Source of the DNA: Micractinium sp. NFX-FRZ
Lineage: Eukaryota; Chlorophyta; Trebouxiophyceae; Chlorellales; Chlorellaceae
Assembly: GCA_029339195.1 (NCBI GenBank)
Contig: JAPTJF010000225.1
Span: 32,625-96,624, forward strand
Reading direction: 5' to 3'
DNA length: 64,000 bases
Shown here in pieces: positions 11,523 through 22,604 of the stretch. The position numbers were made by a program, and so were the translations under genes. The notes under the pieces were generated by a model that searched no databases, was not told the origin of the DNA, and saw only the letters and a list, made by a program, of their open reading frames with translations. Every line of letters begins with the position of its first letter. Within the stretch, counting starts at the first letter, position 1.

Positions 11523-12301
11523 TGCCTCTGGCTGTCACAAGCAGCCAACCAGTGCGAATCCGGGCAAGGAAAGGCGACCGCAACCATTGATCGCCGGCAG
11601 TTGAAGAACCTTGGACCACGCTTTCCACCTGGCTGCATGTTTGCTCATCCTTGTCCAACACAGTATCCTGGCGGGATACTTTCCGCGCCCGTTTCAACAG
11701 CTGTTACGTACACTTACAGCGGTGCAGCACGGGGGGGCAGGGAATAAATGCACACATGCAATAGGGACAAATGCAACACAGGAACTACAAGGTTGGACAC
11801 ACATGCTACACAAAATGCTGAGGGTGGATTCAATCAAATGGGGTCTTGTGTGCTGATGTGCGGTTGGTTTTGGGTGGATGGAAGATACGTGTGTCGGGTG
11901 TCTAGCAGTGCACGATTGGATGCTGTGTGCCTCAGCATCCGGGACGGTAAGTAGTCGGGGCAGTGCCGCGGGGCCGCCCTCAATCCCTGTCGGAAAACGC
12001 TGGCAGCAGCCACACGCCGTCGCCGAACCAGGAGCGCTGCAAGCAACGGCGGACCGTAAACAGGTGACAGTTGTCAGTAAAACACATTTACTTGCAAAGC
12101 AGTGAGAGACGGTAAACTGGTGGGGCCAGCTGCGCACGCCGTGCCATGCACAGCTGGCGGGCAGAGGCACAGCATCGCTAGCAGACATGCACCAGTCAGG
12201 CAGGCCTTGCAGCCTGCAGCGCTCCTACCCCTCGCAAGCCAGCCTGAGACACACAAACAGGCACACACACACACACACACATGCAGCAGCACCACGACAT
12301 C
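11523..12301. other. Intergenic: 3' end of module-protein gene and FAS1 promoter
   Basis: Holds a (CA)10 run at 12262-12281, a minus-strand TGTAA at 11714-11718 and a 7-bp inverted repeat (AGTATCC / GGATACT) at 11662-11680 upstream of the FAS1 ATG at 11522. I see no supported gene; open frames here lack splice-site or family support. Confidence 0.6.
11714..11718 (-). promoter_or_regulatory. Candidate poly(A) signal TGTAA for the 12302-17441 gene
   Basis: TTACA on plus is TGTAA on minus, 584 nt past the stop at 12302. It leaves about 190 bp to the start of the next gene, which fits compact spacing. Confidence 0.4.
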
Positions 12302-15300
12302 TTATAACGTGTGCCCGCCCACCTCCAGCAGCATGCGCGCCGCGCTGTATGCGCTGCTGCCCCCCTTGGGAGCCTCCTCGATGCCGCGCACCTGCGTGGG
12401 GAAGAGGGCGCATGTGCAATATCAGTGGTGAGGTGGGCGAAGACAACGGGGCAGCGCAGCACACCCGACCAAGGAGGAGGCCCAGCCTGCCCACAACACC
12501 CAGCCCAGCCTCCCCGCCTGCCCACCCTACCGTGTCCACACCGTCTCCCCTGCCCGCCCGCCCACTCACCAGGCCCTTTGCAAAGTCGCGCCGCTCCTCG
12601 CCACCAGCTGGCGCCTCTGCCAGCATCTGCCGCAGCTCGTCGTACCGGGGGTCGCTCTTGGTGCCAGGCGCCTTGGCGGCCGCTGACAGGGCGACCAGCA
12701 GCTCCTCAAACCGGCAGTCAGCAGAAGAGGCGGGCTTGGCGGCGCGGGGAGACGGAGAGGCACCGTTGGCGGCGGCAGGCTTGGCGCCGTTGCTAGCGAC
12801 GGGCGCAGCGCCGCTGCTGGCAGCGGCAGACGCGGCGCCGTTGGTGGCGGCGGAAGGCGCGGCGCCGTTGCTGGCGGCGGAAGGCGCTGCGCCGTTGGCG
12901 GCGGCAGTGGGGGTTTCAGCCAGCGGGCCCCCAGCCTCCTCCTGCTCGGGTGCGGCAGCCTCCGCAGCCTCCGCTGCAGCCTCAGCCGCAGCCGCAGCCG
13001 CAGCCTCCACCTGCTCTTTCTGAGGCTTCTCATTGGCGTCAGAAGCAGGCGCTGCCGCGGCAGCAAGCTCCGCAGCCGTCTCAGCCACCTGCTCAGCCAC
13101 AGCTGCTGCAGGCACTGCCGCCATAGCGCCGACTGCAGCCGGCACAGTCCCACCGATTGGCGTAGTAGCATCGGCGGCGGCAGCAGCTAGTGAAAATGCT
13201 GCGGCAGGAGAGCCGCCAGCAGCTGCCTCCTCCTTCTCCTCCTTTGCTGCAGGCGCTGCCACGGGGGTGGCTGCGTCCGCGCTGCCCTCCCGTGCGCTGC
13301 GCCCGCTCTCGAGGGCCCTCTGCATGTGGGCCAAGGTAGCAACAACAGGCGGGACGGGAACGTCAGTCAGTAAGGCAGGTGGGCGGACACGGCAGGCAGG
13401 CAGGCTGCCAGGCACAGCAGGCAGGCAGGGAGGCCGAGCACAGCCCAAGACGCCACACCCCAATGCATTGGCAGCTGCACCAACCCTTCCACTGCCGGCA
13501 AACTGTCCCTCCCTCACCTCCAGCAAGTATGCCGCTGAATCAAACACCGCCTCCCCGCTCTCCTCGATGCCCCGCAGCTGCAGCGGCAGACGTGGCACGG
13601 GACCCATGCGGCAGGCGGTCAAAAGGGTGTGAGGTGCAGGCGGGGCTGGGCTGGGTCGCGCAAGGGAGCGTTGCCTATGGTGGCCGCATACTGACAATGC
13701 AGTCACCGTCCGCGCCACGGCAAGCTGCATGCGCCGTCAAGATCACCCACTCTGCCTCCCTGCCCACCCCATCCCCTAACCCCGGCACAGCCAAGCACTG
13801 CAGCGCTCCCCCACTCACCAGGCTGCGTGCAAAGTTGAGGCGTGCCTGACCGCCGGCCGGGGCGGCTGCCAGCAGCGCCCGGACCGCGTTGAACCGCCGG
13901 TTGCTGACAATGTCGGGGTCCTGGGACACCTCAGAGATGGCAGTGAGCAGCTGCTCAAACCTGTTGCCAGTGGTGCTGCCGCTGCCGCTGCTGCTGCTGC
14001 TGCTGCTGCTGGTGGCAACAGGTGCCGGGCTGGGCACAGCAGCAGCGGTGCTGGCGGCCGCAGGCAAGCTGGGCTCAGCGGCGACGCTGCTGGCGGCCGG
14101 AGGCGAGCTGGGCTTGATGGCGGAGCTGCTAGCGGCTGGTGCCGGGATGGGCATTGCGGCGACGCTGCTGGCGGCTGGTGCCGGGCTGGGCACAGCGGCG
14201 GCGCTGCTGGCGGCTGGTGCCGGGCTGGGCACAGCGGTTGCCCTGGCTGGCACAGCGGCGGTGCTGCCGGCTGCTGGTGCCAGGCTGGGCTGCTCGGCGG
14301 TGGTGAGAGCGGCTTCTTGGGCGCTCAGGGATCGCTGCATACACGAATGATGGGTTGAACCGCTGTGTGAAAGACGGCTGGGTGCAAAATGTATGGCATG
14401 CCTTGCTGCATCAACAGCTGGTGGCATGGCTGGGCAGCGCTGCACGCACTCCTAACACGCACAGCGTGCGGCACTGTTGTATTACGCTCAGCCCTGCGCG
14501 CCCAGCCCAGCCAGCGCATATGTTGCAAATAATGGTGCGGCCCAGCCCAGCCCAGCCTGGCAAAACGAGATGGCCCCTTGCCCACCTCCAGCAGCAACGC
14601 TGCCGGCCAGAACACGGCATCCGTCTCATCTGCCTCCTCGATGCCACGCAGCTGCACAGGGATTAGGGGAGAGCGCAGGGAGGGAGGGGCAGCTCAGAGG
14701 GCGTGGGCGGAGAAGGGCGACGGGAGGGCCTGATAGCCCTGCGGAGCGCCGACAGCTGGCGGCCACAGGGGCACGCAGGCAGCACGGCACTGACGGTTTG
14801 AGCACCCCACGTGCTCAGCACAGCGTGCTGCAGCGAGCAAAGCGCAACGCAATGCTGCGCCAGTGCCCCCCCAACTCCTCACCAGGTTGCGTGCAAAGTT
14901 CAGGCGCGCCTCGCCCCCGGCAGGGGCAGCCGCCAGCACCGCTCTGATCGCATCATACCGCCGGTTGATCACGACGTCGGGGTCCCCGGCTGCCGAGGAG
15001 ATGAGCGCCAGCATCTGCTCATACCGGTTGCCGCTGATGGCACCGTTGCTGCTGCTGCTGGCCCCGCTAGGCGTGCTGGGCTGCACGGCGGCGGCAGCGG
15101 TGGGGGCGCCCTGCTCGCGGCTGCTGCTGGCGGCCGGGGGCGGGCTTGGCGCAGCGGCTTGCACAGGGCTGGGTGCCGCGGGGAGCCTGGTGACGGGGGC
15201 TGGGGGGCTGGCCACGGGGGCTGGCAGCTCGAAAGAGGCGTGGAAGCCGGGCGCTGCGGGCAGGCTGTCTGCACTGGGCTCTGGCAGGGACCCCAGCAGC

Positions 15301-15997
15301 GTACCGTCCACCTCCTGTGAATCCATCGCGCGCTGCATATGGGTGTGACGAAAAGGGTGGAGCAGTGTGGGAGGGGAGCAGTATGAGCGGGTGTGCCTCC
15401 CACATCACCAGGCGCTGCCCAGACCACCACAAGCCCTGCCCAGCAAAACGATATGCCTTCCCCCCCCACCTCTAGGAGCATCGCTGCAGGCCAGAACACG
15501 GCATCCGACTCATCCGCCTCCTCAATGCCACGCAGCTGCACATGGCCGGGCAGAGGGTGGGGAGCGCAATACTGGGCATGCAACATCACAACAACAAGCA
15601 GCGCTGGTGCTGCGGCGGAACACCGTCAAGAGGGAGCATCGAACAAATCAGCACGCAGCCGGCGCAGCGGCGGCGGCCTCTGCACGACGGAGCATGCAGC
15701 ACGCTCACATCATGCCCAAAGCTGTTGCCAGCAGTAGCCAGTGCTGCTGACGCGGCTGCATCCTGCGCCGGTGCACCCCTCAACTCCTCACCAGGCTGCG
15801 CGCAAAGTTGACGCGCGCCTCGCCGCCAGCCGGTGCAGCAGCCAGCAGCGCCCGGACCGCGTCATAACGCCGGTTGATCACGACGTCCGGGTCCTGGGCC
15901 GCCATTGTCAGGTCCTGAATCACCTGCTCAAAAACACCTGCGCTGCTGCTGTTGCCGTTGCTGCTGCTGCGGCCGCTTCCGCTGCTGGCAGGCGGTG

Positions 15998-16038
<41 letters not shown>

Positions 16039-17441
16039 GACCCACCCGCATTGAAGCTGCTGTTGCTTGTAATCCTGGCGGGGGCAACCGGCACGGCGAC
16101 CGGCTCAAAGGCGGCAGCGCCAGGGCAGGCCCACTCTTGCGGCGGCTGCAGGCTTTGGGCCGCGGCAATCAGGTTGCTGGCCGGCGGCTGCACAGCTGGC
16201 TGCTCCTCCGCCAGCAGGGCGCCCCGCTCCAGCGCTCTCTGCAGGTATGCGGCGGCAGCAGGTGTGACATCACACCGATAGGCGAAGCGGATGTGTGGGT
16301 GGCGGAGGCTGCATACCTTGCTGCACAGCATGATGCTGATACCTGCTGCCCACCGGTGCATAAACCCGCACCTTTGTGGAGGCAGTGGCAGCTGTGGCAG
16401 TGGCAGCAGTTGACAAAGAAACACGCTATGCCCGCTGTACTGCCCTGGCGCACCTCCAGCAGCATGCGGGCCGACCCAAAGGGGCCCATGTCACCCTCGG
16501 GTGCCTGCTCAATGCCCAGCACCTGCGGGGGGCAGGGGGACAGCACAGCATGCAGGGCATGTGCAGGGGCCAGGGCTGGACGCAAGGCACCGTGCGGGGC
16601 GGAGCCAGAGCATGCAAACTGGGCGGCTGCTCAAACAAACGGAAGCAGCCGTGACCTCGAAGCAACACAGCAGCCGGACTTAACTCCTCCCCATGCTCAC
16701 AAGGGTGCGTGCAAACTTGATGCGCGGCGAGCCGCCCGGGGGCGCTGTCGCCAGCAGGGCGCGGGCGGGGTCCAGGCTGCGGTCCATCACCGCCTCTGGT
16801 GACATGGCGGCCGCTGTGAGCGCTGCCAGCAGCTCCTCTGAGCGGGTGCACACCGGGCCGGCGTCCTCGCTGACCTCTGTGCCAGTGCCGCTGCTGCTGC
16901 TTGTGCTGCTGCTGGTAGTGGTACTGCTGTCGCCTGCTGCGGCGGCCTTGCTGCTAGCAGCAGCGGCGGCGGCGAGGGTGCCGACGGCGCTGCCGGCAAC
17001 CGACACCAGGGCCTGCATGTGGGGTGGGGTGGGGGCAGTGTGCAGGTGGATAGGCGGCTCAAACATGTGCCAGGAGGCAGCCAGCGAGGCATTTATTTTA
17101 TGGGGTCACGTAGCAGCCGCCCATCGGCTGCGCTCCGGAAGGCAGCACTGCAAAATGTCCCTGCTTGCCCGCCTAACCTTGATTCCAGAGGCCAGCAGGC
17201 CCGCCTCAGTGGCCAGGAAAGCTCCCAGCACGATGGCCGGGGTGGCATGCTCCGCGCTGCTGCTCCTCTTTGGCCGCTGCTTGCCGTCGTCGGGCTGGGC
17301 GGCAACCACCACACCGCCACTGCGGTGTGGGTGCCGCCGCCGCTGCCAGTCCCTTGGCGGCAGGCCCGCGACGCCTATGGGCGACCCGCGGGCCGGTTGG
17401 CGCACCGCCGGCAGGCGGGCGGCCTGCAGCGAGGTCGCCAT
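12302..17441 (-). CDS. Unrecognised plastid-targeted protein of five tandem modules
   Basis: 11 exons, 1029 aa, all introns phase 0: 17441-17178, 17012-16701, 16522-16454, 16238-15792, 15535-15470, 15332-14883, 14651-14586, 14334-13819, 13577-13518, 13319-12570, 12391-12302. Exon 1 gives a basic, Ser/Arg-rich leader (MATSLQAARLPAVRQPARG...) that looks like a transit peptide, then hydrophobic stretches at about residues 70-107 (IVLGAFLATEAGLLASGI and following). After that come five modules (about 89-215, 216-386, 387-558, 559-750, 751-1029). Each is one long exon with a low-complexity Ala/Pro/Ser or Gln spacer and a core such as RRYDAVRALLAAAPAGG plus LNFARSL, followed by a 20-23-codon exon of type LRGIEEADESDAVFWPAA. 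The cores look alpha-helical. I recognise no family. Plastid location and membrane anchoring are inferred. The last exon reads through what would be a donor to a stop at 12302. Confidence 0.78.
15999..16037 (-). repeat. (CAG)13 run encoding polyglutamine
   Basis: Thirteen CTG on the plus strand read as 13 CAG codons (poly-Gln after NAGGS) in module 2 of the five-module protein. A pure trinucleotide run like this is likely to vary in length between strains. The equivalent spacers in the other modules are Ala/Pro/Ser rich rather than Gln rich. Confidence 0.9.
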
Positions 17442-17985
17442 GCAAGGCTGGGCGTCAATTCCCCGCTCCCGCTGCCAGTCCAGCCGGTTCTGCGCAAAAC
17501 GGCAATGGATAGTGATCTGAGGCGATTGTATCAACGGGAAGAGAGAATGTGCGACATGAGAGGTTTGAGTCTGAAACCCTCCCACCCCGCCACCGGCTAC
17601 CAGCAGGGCACAGCGCGTCAGCAGTCGACACACCATGTGACAGGCGTCACAACTGTGCTCTATCAACGCACACACAGTTTGTTGAGCACATCTTGAGTGC
17701 CTGCCGGCAATCTGGTTGAAGGTCAGGGTGCACGATGGCAGGCAAAGCCTGAAGCTCGGCCGAACACTCACTTGCCGGCACGGTGCAGGGGAAACCAGCA
17801 GGTCAGGACCTGGTGCCCCTGTCTTAGTCGAATTTCAAAATTAAAATGTACATATAAGAAGTCTAAGGTGCCTTCATGTTGCGCCGAGAGCGTAGCCCGA
17901 TCGCTGCCGCTGCCGCCGCTGCCGCCACTCACCCGTCGCAGCAGGCGCAGCACGTGAAGCATTTCCTGGCTTGCAGAGTCGATTG
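17442..17985. other. Divergent promoter region between module protein and EMB8-like hydrolase
   Basis: 544 bp between two divergent start codons. An AT-rich patch at about 17831-17860 contains ATATAAG (17852-17858), placed about 130 bp before the plus-strand ATG at 17986, a possible TATA element. Nothing else is clear. Confidence 0.5.
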
Positions 17986-20900
17986 ATGCGCCTGTCATCG
18001 TTTACGAAACGCCCCCTTTTCGGGCTGCACCTCTCTGCCGACAAAGGAATGGCCGACATAGGAGTGGCCTCTCCCGCGCTCGCAAGCAGCCCCGCGATCC
18101 CCAGAAGTTCGGTGGCGGGCATTACCATGCGAAGGCGCCGCTCCATGCTGGTACAGGCCCTTGTGCCGCTCGGCACTGGGCTGGCTGTGGCACCCGCTGT
18201 CGGCGCCGTTGGGGCGGCGGCCGCCGCACTGGCTCTTGCAGCGCTGCTCCGCCGGCGGGAGCACACCCCGACCGTCACAGCGCAGAGCACGCCATGGAAC
18301 AGCGCGGTCCTGGGGCTGTGCCCCTCGCTGACGGCGCCGTACAGCCTGCCAGCAGGTAAGCCTGCCCCGGGATGGCTGCCAACCATGCAGGCAGCCAGCT
18401 CGCGGTGCCCTGCTAAGACCTGCGCCCCCATTGCCTTGCCGCAGTGCTGAACAACGGACATGTGGAAACCATCTTTGGCGCCCGTTTCCGGTAAGCCATC
18501 CTGCCCTCCACAGGCCGCGCCCATGTGCTGCCGCTGCACCCGCGAGCTGAATGCCCGCACACCTCTGCTGCCCTGCTGCCAGGCCCCACCTCCTTTGCAG
18601 CCTGCCAAACGGCCATCCCTCCATGCCTGTCCTTATGCCCACAACCACAAACCTCTCCTAGTGCACGACAGGATCCCTGTCCCTGCCTTCTCACCAGCAG
18701 CGTGTTTGGCTGTTGCTGGCGGGTGCAGGCGGAAGCCGCACCTGCTGTACGACCGGGAGCTGCTGCACCTGCCAGATGGCGGCTGCGTGGCGCTGGACAC
18801 GGAGGACCTGCCGCCCAGCCAGGTGGGGCGGGTCTCTTTGGTGGCTGTGCATGGATTTTGTTTTACCCTCTCTCTCTTTTGGCTATGTGCTACCACGGAG
18901 GATGTGCCGGCCAAGCAGCCGAGGTGGCGGGGGAAAGGGGCGGTCGTGGGTACACGTGCCGAATTGTTCAGGGCGGCTGGACTGCGGCTGCTGAGCGGTG
19001 CCCCTCTGCACCTGCATGATTGCGCCCCAGGCCTGGCCTCAACAGTGCGGCGGGGCACGCCGCACCAGCCGCCCCCCACCCTCGCACCCGGTCACACCAT
19101 CACCGCCCCAACTGTGCAGCAATTGCCCGAGGACGCGCCCGTCCTCATCGTGCTGCCGGGGCTGACGGGCGGCTCCGAGGACTCGTACGTCCAGCACGCT
19201 GTGGTGAGCCAGTGGCAATTTGAAAGCCCAGCATGATGAAAGGTGGTCACCCCTCACTCACCTGAACTGCCTCCCTCACATCTGTGGTGCTCGCTCCAGC
19301 GGAATACCTCTAGCCATGCTCCTCCGCCCTTGCCCCCTCTCTTGCTAACCCACATGTCCCTGGCGCCCTCGTCCACCCCGCCCCCACCCTGCCCCCAGGT
19401 GCACGCACGCGAGGCGGGCATCCGTGCGGTGGTGTTCAACAGCCGCGGCACCAGCGGCAGCCCGCTGCTGACCGCCCAGTTCTACTCCGCCTCACACACT
19501 GGGGACCTGCGGTGAGGCGGGGGCAGCGGCGGCGGGCGGCGCTGCATGAATATGCGCTAGTGCAAGGATCAGGGGTGCAAGCGTCAGCAGGGCTGTGAGG
19601 GTGAGCGGCGGTGGTCGGTGCTTGCACGCGCTGTCAGGAGCGGGAGGCAAGCAGGCGACGCCATGAGGGTGCCTGCCTGTCTCCTTGCCTGCCCGCCTGT
19701 GTCTTCTGGGATCAGCCTTCTCTCCAGTCCCAACCACACCGCGCCCTTCTTCCTCCCCCTCCCGCCCGCAGCAATGTGGTGGCACATGTGCAGGCCCGCT
19801 ACCCGCGCAGCACCCACCTGTTTGCTGCCGGGTGGTCAGTGGGGGCCAACATCCTGACCAGATATCTGGGTGGGCGGGCAGGGCGGGCGGGCAGGGCGGG
19901 TCTAGGGCGGGCAGGCAGGGCGGGCAGGGCGGGCGGGCGGATGGGCGGGTGGTGTCAAATGTCTGCAGCTTTCCACACGGTCTCTGCTGCATGCAGCCTG
20001 CCTCCTGGCACCCCGGACCGCTCTTGTTGCTACTCTGAGCATGGCCGCCTTCCAAGGAACGCCCGCACTGCACATCATTTGGGTGCAGGGGAGGAGGGGG
20101 ACCGGGCGCCGCTGAGCGCCGCTGTGGCGCTGTGCAACCCATTCGACCTGGTGAGCAGGGGAGCTGGGACGGTGGCATGCCCCAGTTGATCTTTATGTTG
20201 TTGGACAGCGCTGATCCCACTGACCCGAACTGCATGGCACACAGGCTGCCCCCTTATCAGCGCCCCCTCACTCTGCTCTCTTCCACCGCACTTCCTCACA
20301 CTGCGCTCCCCTGCCTGCCCGCTACCTCATCTGCGCCACAGCTGCTGTCCCGCCAGGCGCTGCGCACCGGCTTCAGCAAGCTGTACAGCAAGAACCTGTG
20401 CCGCAGCCTGAAGCGCATCTTCGCCCAGCACAAGCATCTGTTTGAGGAGGAGGCTGCGACTCCCGGAGGCCGGCGTGAGTGCGGGTGGCGGCTGCGCCCC
20501 TGGTGTTGTGCCCCTTCCCACCCTTGCTCATAGCCGATTGCCCCTGCTTGGCCACTGTCCACCACGTGCCAGGTGATCCCCACCAGTTCCCCTCACGAAA
20601 ATATTTCTTCCGACCTCACATTCCCCGCCCGCAGCCTACCGCCCCGACCTGGCCATGGCTGCCACCCGGCTGGGCGAGTATGACGACGCAATCACACGCA
20701 TCTCCTTTGGCTGGCCCGACGGTGAGGGGGGCCACCGCTCCTGCCTGGCTGCTCTGCTGGTTGTGTTGTCTTACGAATTGCTTGGCGGTGGACAGCGGTA
20801 CAGGGAACTGCAGTGCAGTGTGTGGGCGGGGTCCCCAGCGTGATCCTGCTTCTTGGGCTGCACAAGATCCTTTACCCCCCAACTCGCATTGTGCTGCATG

Positions 20901-21682
20901 CTCTCTGTTATTTGTGTCGCTTGCAGTCATGACGTACTACTCGCAAAGCGGCAGCGCACAGAGCATACCGCATGTGCGGGTGCCACTGCTCATCATCCAG
21001 GCAAGCTCACAAGGGCTGGGGCCTCCAACGCAGGCAGGGAGTGAGTGATGATCCCTGCTGAGGTGGCGAGGTGCAGCCTGCATAGCGCCAGCGCCAGCGT
21101 TGCCTGTGCTGCCAGTTGCTCGCAATGTGTCACCCCATGCGCCCTGAGCCTGACAGCCCCCCATCTCACCTGCTGCCCTGCTGCTGCTGCCCTGGGGCAC
21201 GGGGCCACCCTGCAGGCAGCAGACGACCCCATCTCCCCACGCCAGGCCATCCCTGTGGGTGCCATCCAAGCCAACCCGCACTGCCTGCTGGTGCTGACGC
21301 CCACGGGGGGCCACCTGGGCTGGTGCGGCGGCCGCGGCGGCATCAGAGGTGGGCGTGCCCGTCTGCCTGTCAGCAAGGCGTTGCCCGCTGCCTGCGCTCC
21401 TGATGCACAAAGCGCCGCTGGCGTGCGGCGAATGAACGCTGCTGTAGTGGCAGTGCATCAAGCCATCTGGCTTACTTCATTTCGCTTCCCCCTCGTGCCG
21501 CCCCTGCAGGCGCGCCCTGGACGGACGCCGGGGTGTCAGAGTACCTCACCGCTGTGCGGCAGCTGCTGGCTCAGCCCGAGTATGCGGCGGCGGCGGCAGC
21601 GCAGCGGCAGCGGCGGGCAGGGGCGGCGGGGGAGGCAGGCGGGGTGTTCACTTTGGAGGAGACAACGCATCAGGCCCCCTAG
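17986..21682 (+). CDS. EMB8: EMB8-like / ABHD1-3-type alpha/beta hydrolase
   Basis: 12 exons, 488 aa: 17986-18355, 18445-18490, 18729-18822, 19120-19203, 19399-19511, 19772-19869, 20089-20150, 20342-20474, 20635-20721, 20927-21000, 21216-21348, 21510-21682. Family hallmarks in order: HVETIFGARFRR, YDRELLHLPDGGCVALD, PVLIVLPGLTGGSEDSYV (oxyanion region), VVFNSRGTSGSPLLT, nucleophile elbow GWSVGAN (Ser258), CNPFDL, acid in AADDPISP (Asp390/391), and GGHLGW (His420). Residues about 50-75 are hydrophobic (possible membrane anchor), so the N-terminus may be a signal-anchor or transit region. Plant EMB8 and animal ABHD1/3 are esterase/phospholipase-like; the substrate here is unknown. Exon 8 could instead start 15 nt later, but the chosen start matches the usual spacing between CNPFDL and the GF motif. 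Intron 10 has a GC donor. Confidence 0.92.
19868..19952 (+). repeat. G-rich GGGCGGGCA-type minisatellite in an intron
   Basis: Starts at the 5' splice site of exon 6 of the EMB8-like gene and continues about 85 bp as GGGCGGGCAGGGCGGG-type units on the sense strand. Many runs of three or more G make intramolecular G-quadruplexes in the pre-mRNA plausible (inference). Confidence 0.7.
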
Positions 21683-22604
21683 CTGCTCGACTACTTGCTG
21701 TACTATATGGGGTGTGCGAGTCTTTGTGCAGATGTCGAGTGCACACGCGCGCCCTCTTGTAATGTACTGAACGCTGATGTTTCTGCACTCTGTGGGTGCC
21801 TGCTCGTCTCACTGCGAGGTGCTGCGTGCCGTCCTGAGGAGCGCTTGCCATCCCAGTGGGAAAACTGTAGATATGCTGGTCTGTTCCCCTACTCGGCAGG
21901 CAGTACGGGGATGGAGAGTCTGCCAGCGCGGCACCTGCCGCCTGCCTGCTGCGCTGCTGCAAAGCACAGCCCCAGCTTCTGTCTGCCTTCAGTGCAGCCA
22001 AGCCGTTTACATTTCCAGCGATCACTCAAACAGGGTTGGTTCGACACAGGCATTATATCAAGGGTCTGACTCGGCGATTCGTTTCAGGTGTGCGCAAGCA
22101 ACAAGCATATCATCACGCAATATTTCTCAAGAGTCGGTTGAGCATTACGATTACGCCGCCGCTGCCGCTGCAGCCGTCCCAGGCAGCCGCCTGCTTGGGC
22201 AGCCGCACAGCATGGTGCTTGCCACTGCCGCCAGGAGACTCAGAATGAGGGGTGCTCTGGGCTGCCGGTAATGCCAATGCAGGTGTGGCAGCCCGGCCGG
22301 GGGGCCAGCCGGGCTGCTGGCAGCGAGGCCGCACGTGTAGGGAGCAGCCAGGCGCCCACGATTCATTGCGCCCTGGGTGACGTGCCTGCACGCTGCCAAG
22401 GGGCCAGGGGCAGAAAAGCAGGAGGCCGCGTGGGCTAGATGTGGAGAACGCTTCTGGTGTGCGAGGGAGAGCAAGAGGCACCCACAGCAGCTGCCTGCTT
22501 GCCAGACTGCCCCAATCCTGCTACCAACTCGCCGCCTGCCCATCCCCAGTTACCTGCCCACCACCATCCCGGCATGCATCTGCTCCACGCGCTCACCTCC
22601 TCGT
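21683..22604. other. Convergent 3' region
   Basis: Between the stop of the plus-strand hydrolase and the stop of the minus-strand gene ending at 22605. Besides the plus TGTAA at 21758, a minus-strand TGTAA is at 22007-22011. I see no supported gene or RNA in it. Confidence 0.6.
21758..21762 (+). promoter_or_regulatory. Poly(A) signal TGTAA of the EMB8-like gene
   Basis: Lies 76 nt after the stop codon TAG (21680-21682), the normal distance for green algae. Confidence 0.7.

Noticed and set aside
12187..13632. Long plus-strand open frames rich in Ala/Ser over the module-protein gene
   Set aside because: They are antisense to phase-consistent exons; high GC keeps several frames open. No motif or start context supports them.
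17971..17985. Upstream extension of the EMB8-like protein to a TTG
   Set aside because: Eukaryotic initiation is expected at ATG; the first in-frame ATG is 17986.
22036..22050. GGTTCGACAC as a tRNA B box
   Set aside because: Lacks the CC after the B-box core and no cloverleaf forms upstream.
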